Part shown: positions 43,001 to 50,918 of the stretch, piece by piece
Position numbering within the stretch: the first letter of the stretch is position 1
Layout: each line of letters starts with the position of its first letter
Source of the DNA: Streptomyces sp. HUAS MG91
Lineage (GTDB): Bacteria; Actinomycetota; Actinomycetes; Streptomycetales; Streptomycetaceae
Length of the DNA stretch: 64,000 nucleotides
Assembly: GCF_040529335.1 (NCBI RefSeq)
Contig: NZ_CP159534.1
Span: 4,464,001-4,528,000 of the forward strand
Direction of reading: 5' to 3'
Position numbers and translations under genes: made by a program
The notes under the pieces: model-generated
Seen by the model: only the letters and a program-made list of their open reading frames with translations
What the model was told of the DNA's origin: nothing
The model's database searches: none

Positions 43001-43288
43001 ATGGCGGGGCGCTGCGCGGAGACCGTCGTCGCGGGCCTGGTCGACGTCGGGGCCGAACTGCACGCCCGCCGCGACGACCTGGCCCGCGCGGTCCGGCTGT
43101 TCGCGGCGTCGGACGCGCTGCGCGACGGCCGGCCCCGGCCGCTGCCGGAGCGCGACGAGTGCGCGGCGGTGGACACCCGCGCGCGGGTTGCCCTCGGCGA
43201 CACCCGGTACGAGACCGAGCGCGCGACGGGCGCGGCGCTCACCCCCGACCAGCTCCTGGCCGACCTGGCGGGACCCACGGGCAACTGA
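40073..43288 (+). CDS. AfsR/SARP-family regulator with NB-ARC ATPase and TPR-like domains
   Basis: A 1071-residue regulator. It begins VRYTILGTTKAYDDDGAPVT and has an N-terminal winged-helix DNA-binding domain (to about 90). A bacterial transcriptional activation (BTAD) domain follows at about 95-240 (DIDLYVFERLAHQGTAALAA, RTLADGLGTDPGSELTHLHA). The NB-ARC ATPase has a P-loop near 292 (LTGPGGSGKTRLAEEA), LLILDNCEHVID and the DGLPLAIELAAARLRLLTPR motif. A C-terminal TPR-like region follows from about 620. Such proteins switch on antibiotic or developmental genes after ATP/ligand sensing. GTG 40073 is chosen from the conserved start; upstream frame lacks homology. No biosynthetic cluster is adjacent, so the target is not evident. 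Confidence 0.88.
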   Translation: MRYTILGTTKAYDDDGAPVTVGGPRLRALLTSLALHTPRPAPVPTLIDDVWEDAPPADAPAALQALVGRLRRALGKDAVTSGPGGYRLTATRDDIDLYVFERLAHQGTAALAAHDPGAAARTLREALALWHGPALADLPGHTAATRPEAQRLETTRARVQADLELGRAPDLVPELRELTTAHPYDEPLHALLIRALRATGRRADALAAYETARRTLADGLGTDPGSELTHLHAELLTEPTAPPAPAATEPAPPTPARSGNLRPRLNSFVGREPELDAIRSDLRGARLVTLTGPGGSGKTRLAEEAAAPEPRAWLVELARLDDPRAVPGAVVSALGLRETVLMTTELSGLHDDPTRLLVEHCAHRAELLILDNCEHVIDAAAELAETLLTHCPGLTILATSREPLGVPGESVRPVEPLPPDPAHRLFAERAAAVRPGFDPARDAEAVAEICRRLDGLPLAIELAAARLRLLTPRQIADRLDDRFRLLTSGSRTVLPRQQTLRAVVDWSWDLLDDSERTALCELSVFAGGWTLEAAEAVCSPPGGADAVGSLVDKSLLIATPSGGGLPGMRYRMLETIHEYAMERAAEKPELRLAAERRHLAHIRALVEEADPKLRSEEQLPWIQRLETELDNIRAALTRVTTAPGLVDEEAAIDLALHMGWFWWLRNYRTEGGDWVHAISRLLPDDTEQGDPDDPLHWPRMKLRLLALFLVTESTPQEVIRSEADRAYMVRVRTAFEPPNPQGATFPGIIWPFTLFVLDGVGDVREALDRAVANCRRFGGEWEIGVTLMFRTHTVVDMAGRMEGVDEDIAELREISRRVGDRWMRAQVCSAAAEVAMGRGSYPEAKVELEEGIRLAQEVGAYAETPFLLARIAEIAYREGDREAARTSLDRANEEAERYGIADTAAFIGLLYAHLALAEGEVARARELCDRSRAVAEGGTPPPQFHASLGLIDSRITAAESGAAAGLALLTDTLRDAMAGRCAETVVAGLVDVGAELHARRDDLARAVRLFAASDALRDGRPRPLPERDECAAVDTRARVALGDTRYETERATGAALTPDQLLADLAGPTGN

Positions 43289-43343
43289 CCCGCCACGCCC
43301 CGCGCGGCCCCGGCCCGGCCAGCCGCAGTTGAAGCCTCCGGCC

Positions 43344-43463
43344 CGTCAGCCGCAGTCGATCCTCGGCTCTGCCCGTCAGCCGCAGCTGAATCGCGACTCC
43401 GTCCGTCAGCCGCAGCCGACCCTCGACTCCGTCCGTCAGCCGCAGCTGAACCGTGACTCCGCC
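43344..43463. repeat. Tandem direct repeat, four 30-bp units, at the 3' end of the ECF gene
   Basis: Units start at 43344, 43374, 43404 and 43434, each beginning CGTCAGCCGCAG and ending GACTCCGTC-like; a degenerate fifth unit precedes them near 43317. The last unit contains the final codons and stop of the minus-strand ECF gene (FSCG then TGA), so the repeat is a serial duplication of the gene's 3' end. Confidence 0.85.
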
Positions 43464-45373
43464 CAGTCGGCGACCGCCACCGTGCCACCCGGCCCCTCCG
43501 GCTCCACCACGAGCCGGATCGTCCTGTGCCCGGCCAGGTTCACATGCACCGGGACCGCCGGGTCGTGGCCCCGGACCACCCGCGACTGCCAGGCGCGCGC
43601 CCCGTCGACGTAGACGGAGAACCGGACGGCGCCCAGACCCAGCGTCATGTCGTCGACACCGGCGAAGGCGTCGTACGCGGTGCAGGAGCGGTTCAGATCG
43701 ATGGTGACCGAGGACCGGGAGTGCACCGAGACGCCGTGCGCGTACCGCTTGTCGGCGATCGACATGCCGTACCGCTGCCAGACCCAGCTGCTCTCGGCGA
43801 GCCGGATCTCCGGCTTGCTGCCGTCGCCCGCGACGCTGTAGTCGAGCGTGCTCAGCTGGTAGACGGCCGGGGCGGGCGGGGGAGTGGGCGTCGGGGTGGG
43901 CCTGGGCGGGGTGGGCTTCGGCGTCGGTTTCGGCGTGGGCCTGGGCTTCGGCTTCGGGGTCGGCTCGGGCGCCGGTTTCACCGACGGCTTGGGCTTCGGC
44001 TTCGGCGTCGGGGTGGGCGTCGGGGTGGGGGTCGGCTTCGGCTCGGGCGGGGTCGGCTTCGGTGTCGGCTTCTGCGGTGCCGGTGTGATCGGCTGCGAGA
44101 CCGGCGGCTTCTCCTTCCGCGCCTCCGGCTCCTGCTTCGGCTCGCCGCCGGTCAGCGCGATGGCCAGCGCGGCGGCGGTCGCGGCCGCCACCACTCCGGC
44201 GGCGATCCCGGCCTTCGCGGGCGCGCCGAGCCCCTCCGACGCGGCGGCGCCTGCCGCGCCGCCCCCGGACGTACCGCCGCTCGCCGCGGCAGCCGCACCG
44301 GCGCCCGCCGCACTCGCCGCGCCACCGCCGATGAAGGCGGCCGCCTTCGCGTACCCGGCGGCGCCGAACCAGCCGATGACCGCGACCGGCACGACCCCCG
44401 GGATGCCGCTGGCGACTTCCTTGATCTGCCCGGCCGCGAGCCGGCACTTGGCGCACTCCTCCAGGTGCTTGCGCAGGCCCCGCTCGGCCCGCGTACGCAG
44501 GCTGCCGCGCGCGTACGCGCCGAGCCGGTCCGCGTACCGGGAGCACTCCTCGGACTCGGTGAGGGTGGCCGAGACGTGCGCCTGGAGATAGGCCTCCTTC
44601 AGGCCCTCGCGGGCGCGCTTGGCGAGCACCCGCGTGCCGTTGGCGTCCAGGCCGAACAGGGCGGCGACATCGCTGGGCGACTCGTCCTCGACCTCGGTGT
44701 GCCACAGCACGGCCTGCCAGCGCTCGGGCAGCGAGCGGAAGGCCTGCACGGCCATCGACTGCTCGGCCTCCTGCATGGCCCGTACGTCCGCGCCGAGTTC
44801 GAGCGTGTCGTCGTCCAGGGCCTCGGTCGAGCGGGCGGCCTGGTCGGCGAAGACGGCGAAGTCGTCGACCAGTTGCTCGCGCCTGGCCGACTTCGTCCAT
44901 GACGCGGCGACCCGCCGCACGGTGGTCAGCAGATAGGCGCGGACCGCGTGCTCGGGCCCGCTGCCGCCGCGCACGGCCTGGAGCATGCGGGCGAAGACCT
45001 CGGCCGTCAGGTCGTCGGCGGTGTGACCGTCGCGGCAGCAGGTGCGGGCGTAGCGGCGCACGGCGGCGGCGTGCCGGCGGTACAGCTCCTCGTACGCGCC
45101 GTCGTCGCCCGCGCGCATCCGCTCGATCAGATCGGCGTCGGACGGCGGCCGGTCTCCGCTGTCGGCGGCGGGCGCCACCTCGCGCTGGGCCGGTACGGAC
45201 GCCTCGGCGTCGGGCACGGGGGCCGGGGCGGGTCTGCCGGAGGTCCGGTCGGGGCCGCCCTGGCTCGGTACGTGCCGCGCGGTGAGGTCCTCCGCGCCCG
45301 TCCCCCCACCGCCGGGCCGCTGCTCGCCCTGCCCGTCAACGCTCATCGCGGAAGCCCCCGCCTGCCCACTCAC
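43436..45373 (-). CDS. Membrane-anchored ECF sigma factor fused to zinc finger and extracellular NPCBM domain (ECF52-like)
   Basis: A 645-residue multidomain protein. Sigma-70 region 2 lies at about 80-150 (YEELYRRHAAAVRRYARTCC, DDLTAEVFARMLQAV) and region 4 at about 210-270 (LPERWQAVLWHTEVEDESPS, FGLDANGTRVLAKRAREGL). An anti-sigma-type zinc finger HLEEC-AKC (HxxxCxxC) is near 303. Ala/Gly-rich hydrophobic stretches follow, with a membrane helix at about 385-408 (AGIAAGVVAAATAAALAIAL). An outside Pro/Lys/Thr linker (PTPTPTPTPTPKPKPKP) leads to an NPCBM carbohydrate-binding domain (about 505-645: DKRYAHGVSVHSRSSVTIDL). Sigma factor, inhibitor-like domain and sensor thus share one chain. GTG 45373 or ATG 45346 may be the start. 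The Streptomyces ECF52 class has this layout. Confidence 0.9.
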   Translation of the reverse strand: MSGQAGASAMSVDGQGEQRPGGGGTGAEDLTARHVPSQGGPDRTSGRPAPAPVPDAEASVPAQREVAPAADSGDRPPSDADLIERMRAGDDGAYEELYRRHAAAVRRYARTCCRDGHTADDLTAEVFARMLQAVRGGSGPEHAVRAYLLTTVRRVAASWTKSARREQLVDDFAVFADQAARSTEALDDDTLELGADVRAMQEAEQSMAVQAFRSLPERWQAVLWHTEVEDESPSDVAALFGLDANGTRVLAKRAREGLKEAYLQAHVSATLTESEECSRYADRLGAYARGSLRTRAERGLRKHLEECAKCRLAAGQIKEVASGIPGVVPVAVIGWFGAAGYAKAAAFIGGGAASAAGAGAAAAASGGTSGGGAAGAAASEGLGAPAKAGIAAGVVAAATAAALAIALTGGEPKQEPEARKEKPPVSQPITPAPQKPTPKPTPPEPKPTPTPTPTPTPKPKPKPSVKPAPEPTPKPKPRPTPKPTPKPTPPRPTPTPTPPPAPAVYQLSTLDYSVAGDGSKPEIRLAESSWVWQRYGMSIADKRYAHGVSVHSRSSVTIDLNRSCTAYDAFAGVDDMTLGLGAVRFSVYVDGARAWQSRVVRGHDPAVPVHVNLAGHRTIRLVVEPEGPGGTVAVADWAESRFSCG

Positions 45374-45611
45374 GGCCGATCACCGGGAAAGCGTGCCACA
45401 CGGGGAGCGCACGGCGGCCGCCTCTGCACGGCAACCACTCATCCGTGGAGATTTCCCGCACCGAAGCACATCCGTCACCCGGCCGGGGAGGTCACAACGG
45501 ACCGATCACGCACATGAGTTGACCGCGGGCGACCGGTTCCGATCGCCCGCGGTCAGGCCGTCCCGGAGTGCGGAGCGCGGCCTCGGCCGGCCCGCGACGG
45601 GACGGGACGCG

Positions 45612-46391
45612 CTATGCGGGCCGCGACCGCAGCCCTTCGAGCAGGATGTCGAGCAGCCGGGCCGAGGCCGCCGCCTGCTGCGCGGCGTCCGGCAGTGACG
45701 GCGCCGCCGTCGCGATGACGAGCAGGACGTCCGACACGGTCACGTCCGTGCGGAGCTCACCGGCCTCCCGGGCCCGGTCCACGAGCCGCCCCACGACCTC
45801 GAGCAGCGCCGCGGCCCCCGAGTCGTCGGGGCCCAGGGCGTCCGCCACCGGGTCGCCCGGCGTCGCCCGCTGCTCCACGAGCCGCAGGTCGGGCACACCG
45901 CTGCGCTGTTCAGGAACCCGCGCCTCGTCCCGTACGGCATCGCGCGCGGGCTCGTCGGCCACGCTCACCCGCAGCACCTGCGGCGGCAGCAGCCGGCCCG
46001 CGCCGGAGGCGACCGAGGTCCGCAGGAAGCGCGAGAGCGCCGACCACGGCTCGTCCTCCTGACCGAGCGCCGTGCGGGCCTGGTCGGTCAGCCGGGAGGT
46101 CTCCTCCTCGGCTATCCGTCGCACCAGTACGTCCTTGCTGGGGAAGCGCCGGTAGACCGTGCCCACGCCGACGCGGGCGCGCCGCGCCACGTCCTCCATG
46201 GGTGCCCCGTACCCCAGCTCGCCGAAGACCTCGCGGGCCGCGCGCAGCACATGCTCCAGATTGCGCTGGGCATCCACCCGCAGCGGTGTCGAGCGCGAAC
46301 TGTCGCCCGCCGCCCGTCCGTTGGCCCCACCCGAGGCGCCCGACGGCGCGACGGCTGACGCAGAGGTCCAATGAGTGTCCTGAATGTGCAT
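45612..46391 (-). CDS. TetR-family transcriptional regulator
   Basis: A 259-residue regulator. Residues 1-35 are a loose leader. The helix-turn-helix domain is at about 40-90 (NLEHVLRAAREVFGELGYGA, then PMEDVARRARVGVGTVYRRF and PSKDVLV). The remainder is a helical ligand-binding domain (LTDQARTALGQEDEPWSALS, DVLLVIATAAPSLPDAAQQA). ATG 46391 is preferred over the longer frame because GGGGGAA precedes it. It is divergent from the NDH-2 gene across about 350-390 bp and may regulate itself or ndh. No ligand can be inferred. Confidence 0.9.
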   Translation of the reverse strand: MHIQDTHWTSASAVAPSGASGGANGRAAGDSSRSTPLRVDAQRNLEHVLRAAREVFGELGYGAPMEDVARRARVGVGTVYRRFPSKDVLVRRIAEEETSRLTDQARTALGQEDEPWSALSRFLRTSVASGAGRLLPPQVLRVSVADEPARDAVRDEARVPEQRSGVPDLRLVEQRATPGDPVADALGPDDSGAAALLEVVGRLVDRAREAGELRTDVTVSDVLLVIATAAPSLPDAAQQAAASARLLDILLEGLRSRPA

Positions 46392-46785
46392 ATGTGTTCC
46401 CCCGGTAATGACGTCTCCCCCCGGAGACACTCCCCGCCATTGTCCGCCGGAGCGTGAGGAACAGACAGTGATTTCCGGGCCCGACCCTGCGGGCCCGTCA
46501 GTGCATCCCCCGACACCCCGACTGCACACGAACATAGTTGAGCCGGAGTCAATTCAGAAGGGGCAGGTTCCGCACGGAGCGCCCCCCGAACGGAGTACGC
46601 GCCGATTCCGCCCCGATTGCACCTCTCGCGCCCACCCCCGCACCCCGCGCTGACCTGCGGTTCTTCCCCGCACCCCGAGCGCGCGCCGGAACGATGGGGG
46701 CGCTTTCGGCCGCCTTTCACCGGCCACACAATTTGCCGGGGCTGTGGACAAAATCAAGGCTCCGATGCGTCATGGGACGGTGACG
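46392..46785. promoter_or_regulatory. Divergent intergenic region between tetR and ndh
   Basis: About 390 bp with no supported gene. An imperfect inverted repeat TTGAGCCGGAGTCAA near 46539-46553 is a candidate regulator site. AT-richer sequence around 46725-46760 (CACAATTTGCCGGGGCTG and onward) may hold the ndh promoter. Confidence 0.4.
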
Positions 46786-48195
46786 ATGCCAAGGACGCCA
46801 TCCCCGGAGCCGAAGCAAGAACCCGCCCGCATCCTGGTCGTCGGCGGCGGTTATGTCGGGATGTACACCGCCCTGCGCCTGCAGAAAAGGCTCAAACACG
46901 AACTGCGCGGCGGCACGGTGGAGATCGTCGTCGTCACCCCCGACCCGTACATGACCTACCAGCCGTTCCTGCCGGAGGCGGCGGCCGGATCCATCTCCCC
47001 GCGCCATGTGGTCGTCCCGCTGCGCCGGGTCCTCGGCCACTGCCGGGTGATCGTCGGCGAGGTCGTCTCCGTCGACCACGCCGGGCGCACGGCGATGTAC
47101 ACCACCCTCGCCAGCGACGAGGAGGGCACCGGCCCGGCCCCGCTGCGCTACGACGAACTGGTCCTGGCCCCCGGCTCGATCTCCCGCACCCTGCCGATCC
47201 CCGGCCTCGCCGACCACGGCATCGGCTTCAAGACGGTCGAGGAGGCCGTCGGCCTGCGCAACCACGTCGTCGAGCAGCTCGACATCGCCTCCTCCACCCG
47301 CGACCCGGCGGTCCGCGACGCCGCGCTGACCTTCGTCTTCGTCGGCGGCGGCTACGCGGGCGTGGAGGCGCTCGGCGAGCTGGAGGACATGGCCCGGTAC
47401 GCGGCGAAGCACTACCACAACGTCAAACCCGAGGACCTGAGGTGGATCCTGGTCGAGGCCAGTGACCGGATCCTGCCGGAGGTCGGCCCGGAGATGGGGC
47501 AGTACACGATCCGCGAACTGCGCGGCCGGAACATCGACGTACGCCTGGAAACCCGCCTGGAGTCCTGCGAGAACCGGGTCGCGGTCCTCTCCGACGGCTC
47601 ACGCCTTCCCACCCGTACGGTCGTGTGGACGGCCGGGGTGAAACCGAGCCCCCTGCTGGCCGCGACCGACCTGCCGCTGACCGACCGGGGCCGGCTCCGC
47701 TGCACCCCCGCCCTGGCCGTCGACGGCGCGCCGCACGCCTGGGGCGCCGGCGACGCCGCGGCGGTCCCGGACGTCACCGCGCCGGGCAAGGAGTGCGCGC
47801 CCAACGCCCAGCACGCGGTCCGCCAGGCCAGGACGCTCGCCGACAACATCACGGCGTCCCTGCGCGGCGCGCCGCTGACCGAATACCGGCACGCGTACGC
47901 GGGTTCCGTGGCCTCGCTCGGGCTGCACAAAGGTGTCGCACACGTCTACGGACGGAAGGTGAAGGGCTACCCTGCCTGGTTCATGCACCGCGTCTATCAC
48001 CTCAGCAGGGTGCCCACCGCCAACCGGAAGGCTCGCGTCCTGACCGAATGGTCCCTTTCCGGCCTGTTCAAACGGGAGATCGTCTCCCTCGGCTCGCTGG
48101 AACGACCGCGCGCCGAGTTCGAACTGGCGGCCGGTGACGTCCCCCCTGAGAACCCTTCCGCTCCGCCCGCCGGAGGGCCGAAAGGCTCTCCCTGA
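46786..48195 (+). CDS. ndh: Type II NADH dehydrogenase (NDH-2)
   Basis: NDH-2 passes electrons from NADH to menaquinone without pumping protons. The 469-residue protein has the FAD motif ILVVGGGYVGMYTALRLQ, the NADH motif FVFVGGGYAGVEALGELE, VVTPDPYMTYQPFLPEAAAG (typical of the family), TRTVVWTAGVKPSPLLAATD and APHAWGAGDAAAVPD. The C-terminal hydrophobic/amphipathic part (GYPAWFMHRVYHL) allows membrane docking. The start is uncertain: ATG 46786, ATG 46765 (AAGG upstream) and GTG 46744 are in frame. It diverges from the TetR gene. Confidence 0.92.
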   Translation: MPRTPSPEPKQEPARILVVGGGYVGMYTALRLQKRLKHELRGGTVEIVVVTPDPYMTYQPFLPEAAAGSISPRHVVVPLRRVLGHCRVIVGEVVSVDHAGRTAMYTTLASDEEGTGPAPLRYDELVLAPGSISRTLPIPGLADHGIGFKTVEEAVGLRNHVVEQLDIASSTRDPAVRDAALTFVFVGGGYAGVEALGELEDMARYAAKHYHNVKPEDLRWILVEASDRILPEVGPEMGQYTIRELRGRNIDVRLETRLESCENRVAVLSDGSRLPTRTVVWTAGVKPSPLLAATDLPLTDRGRLRCTPALAVDGAPHAWGAGDAAAVPDVTAPGKECAPNAQHAVRQARTLADNITASLRGAPLTEYRHAYAGSVASLGLHKGVAHVYGRKVKGYPAWFMHRVYHLSRVPTANRKARVLTEWSLSGLFKREIVSLGSLERPRAEFELAAGDVPPENPSAPPAGGPKGSP

Positions 48196-48349
48196 TCTCA
48201 GCCGCCCCTCGCACGACGTCCTGCTGACCGGAGCGCGGAACTCCCGCCCGCACACCGGCGTCTGACGTTTGTCAGTACGGTCGGCCAGACTGGTCCACGA
48301 CCATGGGCGGGCCCGGTGCCCTCCCTCGACCCCACGAGGCTTTCCCCAA

Positions 48350-50032
48350 GTGAACTTCACGCGCTGGAGCGCCCGACTTCCCGGAACGCAGCGCCGCGCC
48401 GCAGCGCGGGCCGACCACGGCGTACCCCAGCGGGGCGACGGCGCGGTGCCGCCCGCCCGCGCCGAGCACCTTCCCGACGACGAACAGCCGTCCGCGCAGG
48501 GCCCCGAGGGCTCCGCGGGCGCCGAGAGCGCGGGCGGCGCGGGGGTGGACGGGCTGCCGGTCCGTGCCGTCCTCGACCGCATCCCGGGCCTCGTCGCCCT
48601 CGTGCACGGACCGGAGCACCGCGTCGCGTACGTCAACGACGCCTATGTCGCCGCCTTCGGCGACCGCCCGCCCGGCGCACCGGCCCGCGAGGCCCTGCCC
48701 GAACTGGACGAGCTGAGCCTGCTCCCGCTCCTCGACCAGGTCCTGCGCAGCGCCAAGCCCCGTACGGTCAAGTCCCGCAAGACCTCCGGCGGCCGCTCCT
48801 ACACGGTGACCTGCACCCCGCTGGAGACCGCCGAGGGCCCCGGCGTCCTGGTCTTCGCGGCCGACGTCACCGACCACGCCGAGGCCGCCGAGCGCCTGCG
48901 CACCAGCGAGCGCCGCCAGCGCGAGACCGCGGTGACCCTCCAGCGCTCCCTGCTGCCCCAGGAGCTGGAGGAGCCCGACGACCTGCGCATCGCCGCCACC
49001 TACCAGCCCGGCGGCACCGAGGCCGCGGTCGGCGGCGACTGGTACGACGTCATCACCCTCGGCGGCGGCCGCACCGCGCTCGTCATCGGCGACGTGATGG
49101 GCCGCGGCGTGCGCGCGGCGGCGGTGATGGGCCAGCTCCGCACGGCCGTGCGGGCCTACGCGCGCCTGGACCTGCCGCCGCACGAGGTACTGCAACTCCT
49201 GGACGGGCTGGCTACGGAGATCGACCCGCAGCAGATCGCCACCTGCGTCTACGCCGTCCACGACCCGAACGAGGGCCGGCTCGTCTACGCGTCGGCGGGC
49301 CATCTCCCCATCCTCGTACGGGACGAGAACGGCACGATCCACCGCGGCGACGAGCCGACCGGCCCGCCGCTGGGCACCGGCGGCTGGCTGCACGCGTCCG
49401 GCTCGGTGCCGCTCGGCCCCGGCTCGACCGCGGTCCTCTACACCGACGGCCTGGTCGAGCGCAGGGACGAGGACATCGACGAGGGCGTGGCCGCGCTGGA
49501 GAACGCGCTGGCCGGCGCGACGGGCACCCCGCAGGTGATCTGCGACCGGCTGATCCGCGCCGCGGGCGTCACCGCCGACCACGACGACGACGTGGCGGTC
49601 CTGGTCCTCCAGCACCCGGCCCGCAAGGGCACCGACGGCGAGCTGTTCCGCAACGCCGCGCTCGAACTCCTCGGCGGCATCGAGGCCGCCCCGCGCGCGC
49701 GTGCCTTCGCGTCCGGCGTCCTGACCAGCTGGCGCTTCGCCCCCGACCTGCACGACCTGGGCGTCCTGGCGGCCAGCGAGCTCGTGGCGAACTCGCTCCA
49801 GCACGGCATCCCGCCGATGCGCCTGCGGCTGCGCCGCACCGACCGCCGCCTGATCGTCGAGGTCACCGACGGCGACGACCACCTCCCGCGCCGCCGTCGC
49901 GCGGAACCGGCGGACGAGACGGGCCGCGGCATCGCCATCGTCGCCACCATCGCCTCGAACTGGGGCTCGCGCCGCACACCGGGCGGCGGAAAGGCGGTGT
50001 GGTGCGAGTTCGTGCTGCCGGACAGACCGTAG
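48350..50032 (+). CDS. PAS-SpoIIE phosphatase-HATPase regulatory protein
   Basis: A 560-residue cytoplasmic three-module protein. A PAS-like sensor is at about 65-180 (LPVRAVLDRIPGLVALVHGP, RVAYVNDAYVAAFGD). The SpoIIE PP2C domain is at about 200-420 (VGGDWYDVITLGGGRTALVI, GDVMGRGVRAAAVMG, ATCVYAVHDPNEGRLVYASA, VLYTDGLVERRDEDIDEGV). A C-terminal histidine-kinase-like ATPase (anti-sigma type) runs from about 430 (VLAASELVANSLQHGIPPM, DETGRGIAIVATIASNWG). Such fusions combine phosphatase and kinase arms of partner switching. GTG 48350 with GAGG upstream starts before the first domain. It lies 155 nt after ndh. Targets unknown. Confidence 0.9.
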   Translation: MNFTRWSARLPGTQRRAAARADHGVPQRGDGAVPPARAEHLPDDEQPSAQGPEGSAGAESAGGAGVDGLPVRAVLDRIPGLVALVHGPEHRVAYVNDAYVAAFGDRPPGAPAREALPELDELSLLPLLDQVLRSAKPRTVKSRKTSGGRSYTVTCTPLETAEGPGVLVFAADVTDHAEAAERLRTSERRQRETAVTLQRSLLPQELEEPDDLRIAATYQPGGTEAAVGGDWYDVITLGGGRTALVIGDVMGRGVRAAAVMGQLRTAVRAYARLDLPPHEVLQLLDGLATEIDPQQIATCVYAVHDPNEGRLVYASAGHLPILVRDENGTIHRGDEPTGPPLGTGGWLHASGSVPLGPGSTAVLYTDGLVERRDEDIDEGVAALENALAGATGTPQVICDRLIRAAGVTADHDDDVAVLVLQHPARKGTDGELFRNAALELLGGIEAAPRARAFASGVLTSWRFAPDLHDLGVLAASELVANSLQHGIPPMRLRLRRTDRRLIVEVTDGDDHLPRRRRAEPADETGRGIAIVATIASNWGSRRTPGGGKAVWCEFVLPDRP

Positions 50033-50084
50033 GCGCGCCGCGAGCACCCTGGGCAAGGCGGCCCGGGGCTGCTATCAGCTCCGT

Positions 50085-50906
50085 ATGACAGACGCAGCAG
50101 ATGCCGCACCCGTCCCAGGTTTCCGTCCCACCGGCAGCGCCCCCGAGCGCTACGAGGACTACGTCGCCCCGCTGATGGCGCCCTTCGTCACCGCACTCGT
50201 GGACGCCGCCGCGCTGTGCCCCGGCGACACGGTCCTCGACCTGGCCTGCGGTACGGGGTTCACGGCCCGGCTCGCGGCGGCCCGGGTCGGCCCGGCGGGC
50301 CGCGTCCACGGCACCGACGTCAGCCCCGGGATGCTGCGGGTGGCGGTGGCGCACCGGCCGCACCTCTACCCCGACATCGAGTTCGCCGAGGCCCCGGCCG
50401 ACCGGCTGCCGCACGAGGACGGCACGTTCGACGCGGTCCTGTGCCAGCAGGGAGCCCAGTTCTTCCCGGACCTGACGGCCGCGTGCGCGGAAGCGGCCCG
50501 GGTGACCGCGCCGGGCGGCCGGTTCGCCGCCACGACCTGGAGCCACCTGGACCGCTCCCCGTACTTCCTCGCCCAGCGCGAGACCCTCGCCGAACACGCG
50601 GGCGAACCGGCGGCGGCCGATTTCACCCGCGCCTTCGCCGTCACCGGCGACGTCCTCGGCGAGGCGCTGCGCCGGGCGGGCTTCCGCGAGGTGGAGTCCC
50701 GCCCGATCACGCTCGACGTGACGCTCCCGCCCCTCGCCGACTACGTGCCCGGCCACTTCTCGGCGCTCCCGTGGAGCGAGCTCGCCGCGCCGGACGCGCT
50801 GCGCGAGGCGGGCGACCGCTTCGCCGCCCGCTTCGCGGACCGGGCGGCGCCCGACGGCTCGGTGACGCTGCCCTTCACGGCGACGGTGACGACGGCGGTC
50901 CGCTGA
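50085..50906 (+). CDS. Class I SAM-dependent methyltransferase
   Basis: A 273-residue protein with motif I VLDLACGTGFTARLAAARVG at about residue 47, a following acidic turn VHGTDVSPGMLRVAVAH, motif II-like FDAVLCQQGAQFFPDLTAAC and AARVTAPGGRFAATTWSH. This is the ubiquinone/menaquinone or small-molecule methyltransferase layout. Substrate not evident. ATG 50085, 52 nt after the phosphatase stop; the next gene is convergent with 12 nt between stops. Confidence 0.88.
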   Translation: MTDAADAAPVPGFRPTGSAPERYEDYVAPLMAPFVTALVDAAALCPGDTVLDLACGTGFTARLAAARVGPAGRVHGTDVSPGMLRVAVAHRPHLYPDIEFAEAPADRLPHEDGTFDAVLCQQGAQFFPDLTAACAEAARVTAPGGRFAATTWSHLDRSPYFLAQRETLAEHAGEPAAADFTRAFAVTGDVLGEALRRAGFREVESRPITLDVTLPPLADYVPGHFSALPWSELAAPDALREAGDRFAARFADRAAPDGSVTLPFTATVTTAVR

Positions 50907-50918
50907 GGCCCGCCCCGC

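Noticed and set aside
39782..43063. 1,093-codon minus-strand frame
   Set aside because: Shadow of the AfsR-like gene, whose P-loop and BTAD motifs are unambiguous.
43344..43463. Possible CRISPR array
   Set aside because: Units are contiguous 30-bp tandem repeats without unique spacers, and no cas genes are near.
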